Shown here piece after piece: positions 37,009 through 46,085 of a stretch of DNA of 49,702 bases. Every line of letters starts with the position of its first letter. Positions within the stretch are counted from its first letter, which is position 1. Origin of the DNA: Piscirickettsiaceae bacterium (GTDB lineage Bacteria; Pseudomonadota; Gammaproteobacteria; Nitrosococcales; Methylophagaceae); contig JAIBDY010000013.1 of the NCBI GenBank assembly GCA_024685995.1, forward strand, positions 1 through 49,702. Reading direction: 5' to 3'. Made by a program: the position numbers and the translations under genes. The notes beneath the pieces were generated by a model. That model was not told the origin of the DNA. It ran no database searches and saw only the letters and a list, made by a program, of their open reading frames with translations.

Positions 37009-37611
37009 ATGCTGACAGAACGCCAACAAGATACCTACGATTTTATTGTTCAATACATTGAACAATATGGTCGCTCGCCCTTATTATCCGAAGTTGCTCG
37101 AGGCATTGGCCTAACATCACAAGGCTCAGTTCATAACTATATCCAAGCCTTAGTTAATGAGGGGCTTATTTTGCGCACCGTCGGCCGTTCGCGTGGTTTA
37201 CAACTGGCCAACGAGAAACAAAAAAAATGGTCTGTCACACTACCTATCATGGGGCGGATCGCTGCGGGTCGTTTAATTGAAGCGGTGCCCGATGAAGATG
37301 AAATTGATTTGGGTGACATGTTTGCCGGTAAAGACCGCTTTGTTTTAAAAGTCAACGGCGACTCGATGATCGATAAAGCGATTATGTCAGGTGATTGGGT
37401 CGTTGTGCAGTCACAACAAACAGCACAACATGGCGATATCGTGGTGGCTTTGGTCGATGGCTTTGATGCGACGTTAAAAACATTATTGATTAATGATGAC
37501 CAGACGATGACGCTGATGCCCGCTAATGCAAATTATGACCCTGTTACATTGCCTGCGGATCGCATTAGTATCCAAGGTGTCGTTGTCGGGCAATTACGCA
37601 CTTATCCGTAA
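37009..37611 (+). CDS. lexA: LexA repressor
   Basis: SOS repressor with an N-terminal winged helix-turn-helix (1-68) and a C-terminal self-cleaving domain. It has the cleavage bond Ala86-Gly87 in RIAAGRLIEA, the nucleophile Ser119 in NGDSM, and the base Lys157 in ATLKTLL. The 200-residue length is standard. The recognition-helix region reads TSQGSVHNYIQALVNEG and differs clearly from E. coli (RSPNAAEEHLKAL), so a non-canonical operator is expected. It is followed 13 bp later by a Y-family polymerase gene, a typical SOS cassette. Confidence 0.93.
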   Translation: MLTERQQDTYDFIVQYIEQYGRSPLLSEVARGIGLTSQGSVHNYIQALVNEGLILRTVGRSRGLQLANEKQKKWSVTLPIMGRIAAGRLIEAVPDEDEIDLGDMFAGKDRFVLKVNGDSMIDKAIMSGDWVVVQSQQTAQHGDIVVALVDGFDATLKTLLINDDQTMTLMPANANYDPVTLPADRISIQGVVVGQLRTYP

Positions 37612-37624
37612 CAAACGATAGAAG

Positions 37625-38860
37625 ATGACGGCCTCCGCTTCAACGTGGCCAAGGGTGATAGCCTTGGTGGATATGAACTGCTTTTTTGCCGCGGTCGAGC
37701 AATTAGACAATCCCGATTGGCGTCAAAAACCAGTTGCGGTGACTAATGGTCTATTGGGAACCACGATCATTACCTCGTCCTATGAGGCGCGCGCCTATGG
37801 CGTGAAAACAGGCATGCGCTTGAATCAGGCCAGAAGTCTTTGTCCAATGTTGATCCAAGCACCTTCACGGCCAGATCGTTACGCCGCTTTATCAACGAAA
37901 ATCATGGCGTCATTGCAACAAATCACTCCCGATGTGGAAATTTATTCGGTCGACGAGGCTTTTTTGGATGTGACGCGTTGCCAAAGTTTGTGGGGACCGC
38001 CGCAACGGATAGGTACGTTGATTAAAAAGGCCGTATATCAAGCATCAAATTTATATTGCTCTGTCGGTATTAGTGGTGACAAAACAACGGCAAAATTTGC
38101 AGCCAAGCGCCATAAACCTGATGGTTTATCGGTCATTCCGCCTTCAGAATCTGAGCAAGTTCTAGCGCCTTATCTCGTGTCTGAACTCAGCGGTATAAAC
38201 AGCGGTGTGGCGGGATTCTTAAAACAGTATGGAGTGATTGTCTGTGGTGATATGAAGACATTACCGATCAGTATTTTAGCCAAACGCTATGGTAATGTGG
38301 GTCGGCGGATTTGGTTAATGGCACAAGGTTTAGACCCTGACAAAGTACAAACCAATATCAAAGCGCCGAAAACAATGGGGCATGGTAAAAATATGCCGCC
38401 AGAAACGAAAGATAAGCATCTTATTTTGACCTATTTCCAACACATGGCCGAAAAGCTGGCGGCTAGGCTGCGATTATATGGTTTTCATACCAAGCAATTT
38501 TGGATTAGTTTGAAAACAACGCAAGGGTGGTTAACGTTAAAAGCCTGTACGACCTATGAGACAGATGATGGCAAGCTTATCTTTAGTTTATGCCAGCGTT
38601 TCATGGTGGATTTATGGCGTGGTCAAGGCGCTTGGCAAGTCAGAATTGTGGCTTTAGATTTACAGTCAGAAAAGCAGGGTGACCTATTTGAGTTCGCGAC
38701 GGCAGAGCCACAACGGGATAAGTTAAACCTTGTGATGGATGATATTAATCGGAAGTTTGGTGAGTTTATGGTAGCGCCATCACGTTTGATAGCGCGTTCC
38801 GAGATGCCTAATGTGATAACGCCTTCTTGGCAGCCCGAAGGTCATAGAAAAACGGTGTAA
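37625..38860 (+). CDS. Y-family translesion DNA polymerase, DinB-like
   Basis: 411-residue error-prone polymerase. Catalytic acidic residues are in LVDMNCFFAAVE and in YSVDEAFLDVT; the fingers motif SSYEARAYGVKTGM resembles DinB more than UmuC. A DNA-binding helix-hairpin-helix region (GISGDKTTAKFAAKRHKPDG onward) and a little-finger domain follow. It is about 60 residues longer than E. coli DinB (351), closer to UmuC in size. Cotranscription with lexA implies damage induction. Confidence 0.85.
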   Translation: MTASASTWPRVIALVDMNCFFAAVEQLDNPDWRQKPVAVTNGLLGTTIITSSYEARAYGVKTGMRLNQARSLCPMLIQAPSRPDRYAALSTKIMASLQQITPDVEIYSVDEAFLDVTRCQSLWGPPQRIGTLIKKAVYQASNLYCSVGISGDKTTAKFAAKRHKPDGLSVIPPSESEQVLAPYLVSELSGINSGVAGFLKQYGVIVCGDMKTLPISILAKRYGNVGRRIWLMAQGLDPDKVQTNIKAPKTMGHGKNMPPETKDKHLILTYFQHMAEKLAARLRLYGFHTKQFWISLKTTQGWLTLKACTTYETDDGKLIFSLCQRFMVDLWRGQGAWQVRIVALDLQSEKQGDLFEFATAEPQRDKLNLVMDDINRKFGEFMVAPSRLIARSEMPNVITPSWQPEGHRKTV

Positions 38861-38926
38861 TTAAGGCAAAGGGTAGTTTTGTGAGCTAGTCATGCACGCG
38901 GGACAGACAGCGACAACAATCTACAT

Positions 38927-38932
38927 TATAAT
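38927..38932 (+). promoter_or_regulatory. Consensus -10 element upstream of mltD
   Basis: A perfect TATAAT ends 9 bases before the mltD ATG. Transcription from it would start within about three bases of the start codon, giving an almost leaderless mRNA. No good -35 is seen. Confidence 0.4.
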
Positions 38933-38941
38933 GCAAGCATT

Positions 38942-40540
38942 ATGATCTATCTGAATCAAATAAAGAAGACGGGAATCATTGTCACATTGGCTATGTTAGC
39001 GGCGTGTAGCAGTACAACACCAGCTGTAAAAAATGCGTCTGTAGATAAAGATGTCAGCGTAACAACGAAGCAAAAAGTGTCGGCCCCAACCTCTTGGCTA
39101 CGAGCGTATGGCAAACGACAAGAAGCTAAACCTAATACCTTAAGCAAGACGAGTCATGAATCAGAGGATGATGTGTGGTTGCGGATCCGGGGTGGTTTTG
39201 CGATGGCACCGGACTTACCCTTGAATGAGCCAACACAAAAACAATTAGATCTGTTTTTGGGAAACCGCCATTATTTAAAGACAGTAACCGAGCGAGCAAG
39301 GCCCTACTTGCACTATATCGTATCGGAGCTAGACAAACGCAATATGCCAATGGAAATTGCATTGTTACCGGTCGTCGAAAGCGGGTTTAAGCCGTATGTG
39401 TATTCCAATAGCGGTGCTGCGGGTTTATGGCAGTTTATGCCGGCGACTGGCAAGGTGTTTGGCCTTGAACAAAATGGTTGGTATGACGGCCGTAGAGATA
39501 TCGTTGCTTCAACAGATGCGGCTTTGGATTATTTAGAAAAATTACATGGTGACTTTGGTGATTGGGAATTGGCCCTTGCGGCTTATAATGCCGGCGAAGG
39601 CACGGTTGGTCGGGCAATTAAGAAAAACCAAGAAGCCGGTAAGGATCTCGATTTCTGGTCATTAGATTTACCGAGTGAGACGACAGACTATGTCCCTAAA
39701 TTACTGGCGATTTCACATTTGGTGTTTCAACCCGATGATTATGGCTTAAATTTACGACCGCTCGATAATAGGCCGGTATTTACCGTTGTCGATATCGGTT
39801 CACAAATTGATTTGTCTTTGGCAGCGAAGTTAGCCGGAGTCAGTAGTGATGAGCTCTATCGATTTAATCCGGGCTTGAATTACTGGGCAACACAGCCAGA
39901 AGGGCCGCATGAGTTAGTCATTCCAGTCGAAAAAGTTGATCTTTTCAAACGTAAATTAGCAGCCTTACCCGCGCAAGAAAGAATGCAATGGCAACGCCAT
40001 GAAATAACACGAGGCGAATCCTTAAGTGGCATAGCTAAAAAATATCAGACCACTGTGGCAGCCTTAAAAAAGACCAATACATTGCGCTCTAACACTATTC
40101 GTGCGGGGCAACACCTAATGATCCCCATGTCAGTACAAAAAGCACATGCCTTTACTAGCCAAGACCAGTTGGCGAAACAACGACAAGCTAATGCCGCGAA
40201 AACAGGCAAAAAAATAATCCACGTCGTGAAAAAAGGCGACACATGGTGGGATTTGGCAAAAACCTATCAAGTCGATGTCAGAGAACTGGCCACATGGAAT
40301 GGGAAAGCACCTAAAGATACTTTAGGCCTAGGACAAAAATTGACTGTATGGTCTAGCAAGGCGCTCAATAACGCTACGGCAATCAAGACGGTCAGTTATC
40401 AAATTAAAAGTGGTGATTCACTCTGGAAAATTTCCCAACAATTTAATGTCAGTGTGGCACAAGTCCGAGAATGGAATGGCTTAAGTAAACGCACATTGTT
40501 AAAGCCTGGGCAAAAACTAACCTTATACGTGGATGTTTAA
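38942..40540 (+). CDS. mltD: Membrane-bound lytic murein transglycosylase D
   Basis: Outer-membrane lipoprotein that cleaves peptidoglycan with anhydro-muramyl product formation. The 532-residue protein has a signal peptide and lipobox LAAC (Cys22, Ser at +2, so outer-membrane sorting), an SLT domain with catalytic Glu146 in PVVESGF followed by SNSGAAGLWQFMPATG and AAYNAGEGTV, and three LysM peptidoglycan-binding repeats (about 352-396, 426-470, 485-529). No ribosome site precedes the ATG. Confidence 0.93.
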   Translation: MIYLNQIKKTGIIVTLAMLAACSSTTPAVKNASVDKDVSVTTKQKVSAPTSWLRAYGKRQEAKPNTLSKTSHESEDDVWLRIRGGFAMAPDLPLNEPTQKQLDLFLGNRHYLKTVTERARPYLHYIVSELDKRNMPMEIALLPVVESGFKPYVYSNSGAAGLWQFMPATGKVFGLEQNGWYDGRRDIVASTDAALDYLEKLHGDFGDWELALAAYNAGEGTVGRAIKKNQEAGKDLDFWSLDLPSETTDYVPKLLAISHLVFQPDDYGLNLRPLDNRPVFTVVDIGSQIDLSLAAKLAGVSSDELYRFNPGLNYWATQPEGPHELVIPVEKVDLFKRKLAALPAQERMQWQRHEITRGESLSGIAKKYQTTVAALKKTNTLRSNTIRAGQHLMIPMSVQKAHAFTSQDQLAKQRQANAAKTGKKIIHVVKKGDTWWDLAKTYQVDVRELATWNGKAPKDTLGLGQKLTVWSSKALNNATAIKTVSYQIKSGDSLWKISQQFNVSVAQVREWNGLSKRTLLKPGQKLTLYVDV

Positions 40541-40552
40541 CGCTTAACACGC

Positions 40553-40930
40553 TCAAATAACACAAGGCCTGCCTTTTTCATCTAGATGAACATAGATAAA
40601 TTGACCTTGTGCCACTTTCTCAATAACCACATTTTGCATCGGATTGCGCTCGATATAAATATCGATAGTCACTGTAATAGAGCTTTTACCAATAGCCTCA
40701 ATAGTGGCATAAAGGCTGACAACATCGCCCACAAGTACCGGCTTCATAAAATGGAATTGGTCAATAGCTACCGTCACAACCCGTGCTTTGATACGCCGTA
40801 CAGCCACAATACTACCCGCAATATCAGCTTGTGAAATTAACCAACCGCCAAAAATATCCCCAGCGGCATTGACATCACAAGGTCTAGCAACAATTCGCAA
40901 GGTAGGCTGTTCCTCGGGCAGTAAGTTCAT
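40553..40930 (-). CDS. yciA: Acyl-CoA thioesterase, YciA-like
   Basis: 125-residue hotdog-fold enzyme hydrolysing acyl-CoA. The YciA traits are DVNAAGDIFGGWLISQADIAGSI-type sequence at the start of the hot-dog helix and VTVAIDQFHFMKPVLVGDVVSLYA. It lies 3 bp after the acyl-CoA synthetase gene and is thus the last gene of the beta-oxidation operon, where it could relieve acyl-CoA build-up. Confidence 0.9.
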   Translation of the reverse strand: MNLLPEEQPTLRIVARPCDVNAAGDIFGGWLISQADIAGSIVAVRRIKARVVTVAIDQFHFMKPVLVGDVVSLYATIEAIGKSSITVTIDIYIERNPMQNVVIEKVAQGQFIYVHLDEKGRPCVI

Positions 40931-40933
40931 AGT

Positions 40934-42742
40934 TTAATGCCCCTCATAAAGTGCCTCAATCTCGGCAGCATAACGCTGTAAGATTTGTGGGCGTTTGGCT
41001 TTTAACGTCGGCGTTGATAAATCATTTTCAACGGTCCAGGATTCGAGTGCAATGGTGATCTGGAGAATATCAGCATGACTCGGGAAGCCATGTAATTGTG
41101 TTTGGATTCGGTTCAACAATAATTGTACGATGTTGGGGTGCACTTTCAGTTGCTCAGGATCAGACAGCGTTAAATTGGCTTCTTGAGCTAAGCGAGACCA
41201 AGCGTCTTCATTGAGCACCAATAAAGCACTTAAGAAAGGCCGGCCTTCACCAATGACCAACACCGAGTCGATTAAGGGGTCTTTGCTAATGGCCATTTCG
41301 ATATCCGTCGGAGAAACCTTTTCACCATTGCTCATGATTAGTACATCTTTTAATCGCCCGGTGATATAGAGAAAGCCCGAGACATCTTGATAACCCAAAT
41401 CGCCGGTGTTGAGCCAACCATCGTCATCTATGGTTTCAGCGGTCGCGGCTTCATTTTGCCAATAGCCGAGCATCACGCCAGGGCTTTGTACTTGCAGTTC
41501 GCCTTCAGCGCTAAATCTAACCATCACATCTTGTAAAGGTAAACCGATACTTTTAGGTAAATTATGTGCAGTGGTATTCACGCTAATAACGGGACTGGTT
41601 TCAGTCAACCCATAACCTTGGAAAATAGGAATACCGAGTGCGATAAACGTCTTGGCAACATGTTCAGCCAGCGGCGCACCGCCACAGATAGCAACACGTA
41701 ACTGTCCTCCCAGTTTGTTTTGTATCTTTTGACCAACGAGAAAGTGAAGAATAGGGTGCAATAATAAGGCCGGATGCCACGACACACGTTTTTGTTGATG
41801 CTCAAAATGACACCAGCCGATATCAACGGCCGCTTGAAATAGTTTTTGTGCCAGCGGAGGTTTTTGTTGTAATTGATCTTGTATTTTATTAAATACGCGT
41901 TCATATATGCGTGGAACGCTAATGAGCACTGTTGGTTGTTGTTCTACTAGGTCTTCTGCTAGAAGTGGGATAGAGCGTGCATAGATGATAGTCGATCCAG
42001 ACATCATCGCTAGATAATAACCAATACTCCGTTCCAAGGTATGAGATAAGGGCAGAAATGATAAAAACCGGTCGTTAGGGTAAACAGGAATACTTTGTGT
42101 GCCACTCCAGGCATTCCATAGCATATTATGATGACTTAGCATAACGCCTTTCGCTGGGCCAGTGGTGCCCGAAGTGTAGACAATGGAGGCTAAGTCATCG
42201 GGGTTAAGTGCTGGTGGAGAGGGAATGGTCAGGCTATCAATATCACTGAGCCAAGCGTCGAGAGACAAGCATTGTGGTAAATGTTCGTCTGCTGCTGACG
42301 CAGACAAGGTGATAATACGATCTAAGTCTTTTAATACCGCGTGTTGTGTTAACTCGGGTTGTTCGGATAAATCTTCAAGTAATAATAATTTGGCCCCCGA
42401 GTTTTTCAAAATATAGGCTACATTATCAGCACGGTCATTAGGGTAAAGTGGCACAGTGACGAGACCTAGACTGAGTGCGGCTATATCAAAATAGATCCAC
42501 TCGCAACAATTTCTGAGCATAATCGCAACGCGATCGCCGGGATCAAATTGTTCCTTGGCCAAGACGGCGCGTCGATGTTCGACAATAGTCGCGATTTGTT
42601 GCCATGTCACGTCCTGCCATTGTTGTGTTTGAATATTAAATTCTCGACACGCCAATGCATCTGGACTGCGCTTGGCACGTTCAGTCAACAAACCGGGTAA
42701 ATGTTGTGCAATGTCGGGTGAAATGATGTCTGTGTGTGTCAT
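40934..42742 (-). CDS. Long-chain fatty acyl-CoA synthetase (AMP-forming)
   Basis: 602-residue adenylate-forming enzyme activating fatty acids with CoA and ATP, of the FAA1/FadD15 type. Motifs are IVYTSGTTGPAKGVMLSHHN (P loop), FQGYGLTETSPVIS, and GWLNTGDLGYQD with the following GRLKDVLIMSNGEKVSP. The ATG at 42742 overlaps the stop of the upstream gene as ATGA, so it is chosen over a start 15 bp further upstream. It provides the entry step for the beta-oxidation operon. Confidence 0.9.
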   Translation of the reverse strand: MTHTDIISPDIAQHLPGLLTERAKRSPDALACREFNIQTQQWQDVTWQQIATIVEHRRAVLAKEQFDPGDRVAIMLRNCCEWIYFDIAALSLGLVTVPLYPNDRADNVAYILKNSGAKLLLLEDLSEQPELTQHAVLKDLDRIITLSASAADEHLPQCLSLDAWLSDIDSLTIPSPPALNPDDLASIVYTSGTTGPAKGVMLSHHNMLWNAWSGTQSIPVYPNDRFLSFLPLSHTLERSIGYYLAMMSGSTIIYARSIPLLAEDLVEQQPTVLISVPRIYERVFNKIQDQLQQKPPLAQKLFQAAVDIGWCHFEHQQKRVSWHPALLLHPILHFLVGQKIQNKLGGQLRVAICGGAPLAEHVAKTFIALGIPIFQGYGLTETSPVISVNTTAHNLPKSIGLPLQDVMVRFSAEGELQVQSPGVMLGYWQNEAATAETIDDDGWLNTGDLGYQDVSGFLYITGRLKDVLIMSNGEKVSPTDIEMAISKDPLIDSVLVIGEGRPFLSALLVLNEDAWSRLAQEANLTLSDPEQLKVHPNIVQLLLNRIQTQLHGFPSHADILQITIALESWTVENDLSTPTLKAKRPQILQRYAAEIEALYEGH

Positions 42743-44769
42743 AACCAATCCTCCCATCGTAAGTGAGGTGTGAATCGTTGTCCTGTCGTGATACTGAGCT
42801 GTGTCAGTTGTAAGAAGCAGACGTCGGCACCCTGTTGCTGGAGGTAATGCATCGGGCCACCACGAAAAGGCGCAAAGCCCGTGGCGAACACCATACCGGC
42901 ATCAAGAAGATCGGCGTCTTCAACAATATGATCTGCTAAACAACTAATACATTCATTTAATAGCCTTAATATCAATCGTTGTTGGATCGCATCGTGTTCG
43001 ATAGTTTGGGTACTACCTGATGCCACAGCAAGCTTTTTGTGGCCATCGTAACGATAAAAACCTTGGCCATTCTTTCGCCCCAAATCTCCTTGCGATACCA
43101 AGGTGTTTAATGTGGTCGGGACGGCGAGATCAAGTGCTGGCGCGAGCATATTTGCGACCGATAAACAGATATCGAGTCCAACGGTATCTGCCAGTTCAAT
43201 CGGGCCCATCGGCATACCAAAGTCCATAGCAACATGGTCGACAATGGTGGCCGAGACACCCTCCTCAACCAATTGAACAGCTTCTAGTAAATACGGCATT
43301 AATACGCGATTGACCAGAAAACCGGGAGAACTCTTAACGGGCAAAGGCAAACGGCCAATTTGGCGGGTGAATGCGGCAGCGTGTTGTGGCCAGACTCCGG
43401 CGGTGGTTTTACCTTGTACAATTTCAACCAATTGCATTTTGGCAACGGGGTTGAAAAAATGTAAGCCAACGAGGCGTTCGGGTTGTTGCAAGCCCTTCGC
43501 CAATGCTTCTAAAGGAATACTTGAGGTATTGGTCGCCAATAAGGCATGTTCTTGTAATTGGGGCTCTATTTGCAAGAATAAGGCTTTTTTAGCCGCCAGA
43601 TCTTCGAAGATGGCTTCAATCACGACATCGGCTTTGGCAATACCTTGGCCAGTTATATCGGCTGTTAAGCGGTCAAAAGCCGCCTGGACTAAATGCGCTT
43701 GTTTTAATTGGCGTTCAAACAAGGTGTAGGCGCGAGATAATGCCGGGGCAATACGGTCGGCAGATTGGTCTTGTAAGCTAACGGTGAGTCCTTTTAAGGC
43801 ACACCAGGCGGCAATATCACCCCCCATGATGCCAGCACCAATGACATGAACATGTTGCGCTTTAAAATCGGATGATTTCGCAAAGGCTTTGAGTCGGTCT
43901 TGTAGTAAAAATAAACGGACTAAGTTCTGAGCGGAGTCCGTTTGGATTAGCTTAGCGACCGATAAGGCTTCGGCTGCAAAATAATCATCACGATCCACCG
44001 GCCTATTTTGCCAGCAATCGATGAGGGCAAAGGGTGCAGGATAGTGTTTTTGTTGTACTTTGTTGGCGGTTTGCCTGCGTAAAAAATAAGCGACAATAGG
44101 CCGTAGCAAGGAGTGTGATAATACGCGTTTAACTGGCGCTGCGACTTGCGGGTCGGGTGGATCGAGAATTAAGTCACGTGCGTGTTTATGGAGTAACCTT
44201 TCAGGAACACAGCGATCGATCACCGCTAATTTTTTTGCTGCTTGGCCTGATAAGGTACGTCCGCTTAGCATGATTGTCATAGCAGGAATGACACCAATGA
44301 CATCGATTAACCGAACACTACCGCCATAACCTGGGTGAATCCCCAATTTAACTTCCGGTAAGCCAATACGGGTACGAGGACTGTCATCGGCAATGCGATA
44401 ATCGCAGGCCAAAGCCAACTCCAAACCACCGCCAAGACAAAAGCCATGAATAATCGCGACGGTGGGGCAGGCTAGGTTTTCTAAGCGGGTGAAAATCGCT
44501 TGCACTTGTCGGATAGCTTGCGTAGTTTCCTCAACAGAATGTTGCTCAGCAAAGGTATTGATATCTGCACCAGCAATAAAGCCGTTTTGCTTATTAGAAC
44601 GAATAATAACGCCACGTGGCGGCGCAATATAAAGCGATTCAAGTTCGATAGCTAAGGCTTTGATAACAGCCGCGGTTAACACATTGGTTTGGCTATCAGG
44701 CACATCAAGGCTTAAACAGACAATACCATCGGACGTCAGCGTTTTTTGCCAAATCATTGTCTCTGTCAT
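42739..44769 (-). CDS. Bifunctional enoyl-CoA hydratase / 3-hydroxyacyl-CoA dehydrogenase (FadB/FadJ alpha subunit)
   Basis: 676-residue two-domain beta-oxidation enzyme. The crotonase half has NGFIAGADINTF (oxyanion hole), GFCLGGGLELALACDYRIA and GLPEVKLGIHPGYGG. The dehydrogenase half has VIGAGIMGGDIAAWCA (NAD fold), ATNTSSIPLE, LVGLHFFNPVAKM (catalytic His) and KSSPGFLVNRVLMPYL. The ATG at 44769 overlaps the thiolase stop as ATGA and is preferred to the frame start at 44826. It forms the usual complex with the thiolase encoded upstream. Confidence 0.92.
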   Translation of the reverse strand: MTETMIWQKTLTSDGIVCLSLDVPDSQTNVLTAAVIKALAIELESLYIAPPRGVIIRSNKQNGFIAGADINTFAEQHSVEETTQAIRQVQAIFTRLENLACPTVAIIHGFCLGGGLELALACDYRIADDSPRTRIGLPEVKLGIHPGYGGSVRLIDVIGVIPAMTIMLSGRTLSGQAAKKLAVIDRCVPERLLHKHARDLILDPPDPQVAAPVKRVLSHSLLRPIVAYFLRRQTANKVQQKHYPAPFALIDCWQNRPVDRDDYFAAEALSVAKLIQTDSAQNLVRLFLLQDRLKAFAKSSDFKAQHVHVIGAGIMGGDIAAWCALKGLTVSLQDQSADRIAPALSRAYTLFERQLKQAHLVQAAFDRLTADITGQGIAKADVVIEAIFEDLAAKKALFLQIEPQLQEHALLATNTSSIPLEALAKGLQQPERLVGLHFFNPVAKMQLVEIVQGKTTAGVWPQHAAAFTRQIGRLPLPVKSSPGFLVNRVLMPYLLEAVQLVEEGVSATIVDHVAMDFGMPMGPIELADTVGLDICLSVANMLAPALDLAVPTTLNTLVSQGDLGRKNGQGFYRYDGHKKLAVASGSTQTIEHDAIQQRLILRLLNECISCLADHIVEDADLLDAGMVFATGFAPFRGGPMHYLQQQGADVCFLQLTQLSITTGQRFTPHLRWEDWL

Positions 44770-46085
44770 GAGGTCGCTCCTTCCCTTGAAAGCAACATCG
44801 CACCGCCCTGACCACCGCCAATACATAGTGTTGCGACGCCCATAGCGGCATCATGTCTTTTCAACACCTGCAGTAAATGAAGGACTAAGCGAGCGCCGGT
44901 TGCCCCGACAGGGTGTCCCAGTGCAATGGCACCGCCATCGACGTTGAGTCGTGTCTGATCTAAGGCACCATAAGCACGTGCTAAATTTAACTGCTCACGG
45001 CAAAAAACATCGTCTTGCCAAGCCGCCAAACACGACAGTACTTGGGTCGCAAAGGCTTCATTGATTTCCCAATAATCAATGTCTTGAAGTGTCAGCTGAT
45101 GACGTTGTAACAATGGGGGGACTGCATAGGCTGGTCCAAGCCCCATCTTGCTAGGATCTAATCCTGACCAATGGGTGTCGACTATTTGCCCTAAAATGGG
45201 CAAACCGTAATCATTGATGGCGTCTTCAGAAGCCAAGAGTAAACAAGCCGCCCCATCCGTTATTTGCGCACTATTGCCTGCGGTCACTAGCCCCCCTTTA
45301 TCGAATACGGCCCTGAGATTAGCGAGTTGTGCGATAGAACTGTCTTTTCGTAACCCAGTATCTCGCTCGAAAACAAAACCATCACGGCTGATAATGGGCG
45401 TAATCTCAGATAGATAATGATTGTCGACGGCTTGAGCTAGCTTTTGGTGACTCTCGTAGGCAAACTGATCCATTTGCTCACGTGTAATATTGAAGTGATA
45501 GGTTAATACTTCGGCCGTTTGGCCCATTGATAAATTGACCGTAGGATCGGTTAGGCCTTTTAGCAAGCCGATGACGGGTGAAAAATGGCTTGGTCGTAGT
45601 GTTGATAAGGCCTGTAACTTGGCTTTGAAAGATCGTGCTTTTTGCCAGTGACCCAACCAACGAACCATGTCGTGATTGAATAAGACGGGTGCATGACTCA
45701 TGGCTTCGCAGCCACCAGCTAGCACTAAATCGCTTCGACCAATGCTAATATTGGTTGCGGCATTATCAATGGCTTGCATCGCAGATGCGCAATTTCTTTG
45801 TACAGTCCAAGCGGGTACCGATTCACCACAGCCCAGACGCAAAGCAACAATACGGGCAATATTGGCTTCGTCAGGACGGGGCATCACACAACCTAAAATG
45901 ACTTCGTCTAGTGCATTGGGTTCAAAAACTTGACGTTTCAATAAGGGGCCTGCAGCCGCCAAGGCGAGGTCCGCGCTTGTCAGAGGCCCGGGTTGACCGG
46001 ACACTTTAAGAAAAGGTGTACGACTACCATCTACAACATAGACATTGCGATAAGGATAAGCAGGATGTTGCGTATCAGCATTCAT
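44766..46085 (-). CDS. 3-ketoacyl-CoA thiolase, FadI-like
   Basis: 439-residue thiolase releasing acetyl-CoA in the last step of beta-oxidation. The nucleophile Cys99 is in VQRNCASAMQA, with NEAFATQVLSC, GGAIALGHPVGATGAR and the second active-site cysteine in CIGGGQGGAM. The length and first residues are closer to FadI-type thiolases than to FadA (about 390). Start and stop are both joined to neighbours by ATGA overlaps, indicating fixed stoichiometry with the alpha subunit. Confidence 0.92.
   Translation of the reverse strand: MNADTQHPAYPYRNVYVVDGSRTPFLKVSGQPGPLTSADLALAAAGPLLKRQVFEPNALDEVILGCVMPRPDEANIARIVALRLGCGESVPAWTVQRNCASAMQAIDNAATNISIGRSDLVLAGGCEAMSHAPVLFNHDMVRWLGHWQKARSFKAKLQALSTLRPSHFSPVIGLLKGLTDPTVNLSMGQTAEVLTYHFNITREQMDQFAYESHQKLAQAVDNHYLSEITPIISRDGFVFERDTGLRKDSSIAQLANLRAVFDKGGLVTAGNSAQITDGAACLLLASEDAINDYGLPILGQIVDTHWSGLDPSKMGLGPAYAVPPLLQRHQLTLQDIDYWEINEAFATQVLSCLAAWQDDVFCREQLNLARAYGALDQTRLNVDGGAIALGHPVGATGARLVLHLLQVLKRHDAAMGVATLCIGGGQGGAMLLSREGATS

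Noticed and set aside
43310-43729. 139-residue plus-strand frame inside the alpha-subunit gene
   Set aside because: It is antisense to a well-conserved enzyme, and its Cys/Lys/Arg-rich composition does not look like a real protein.
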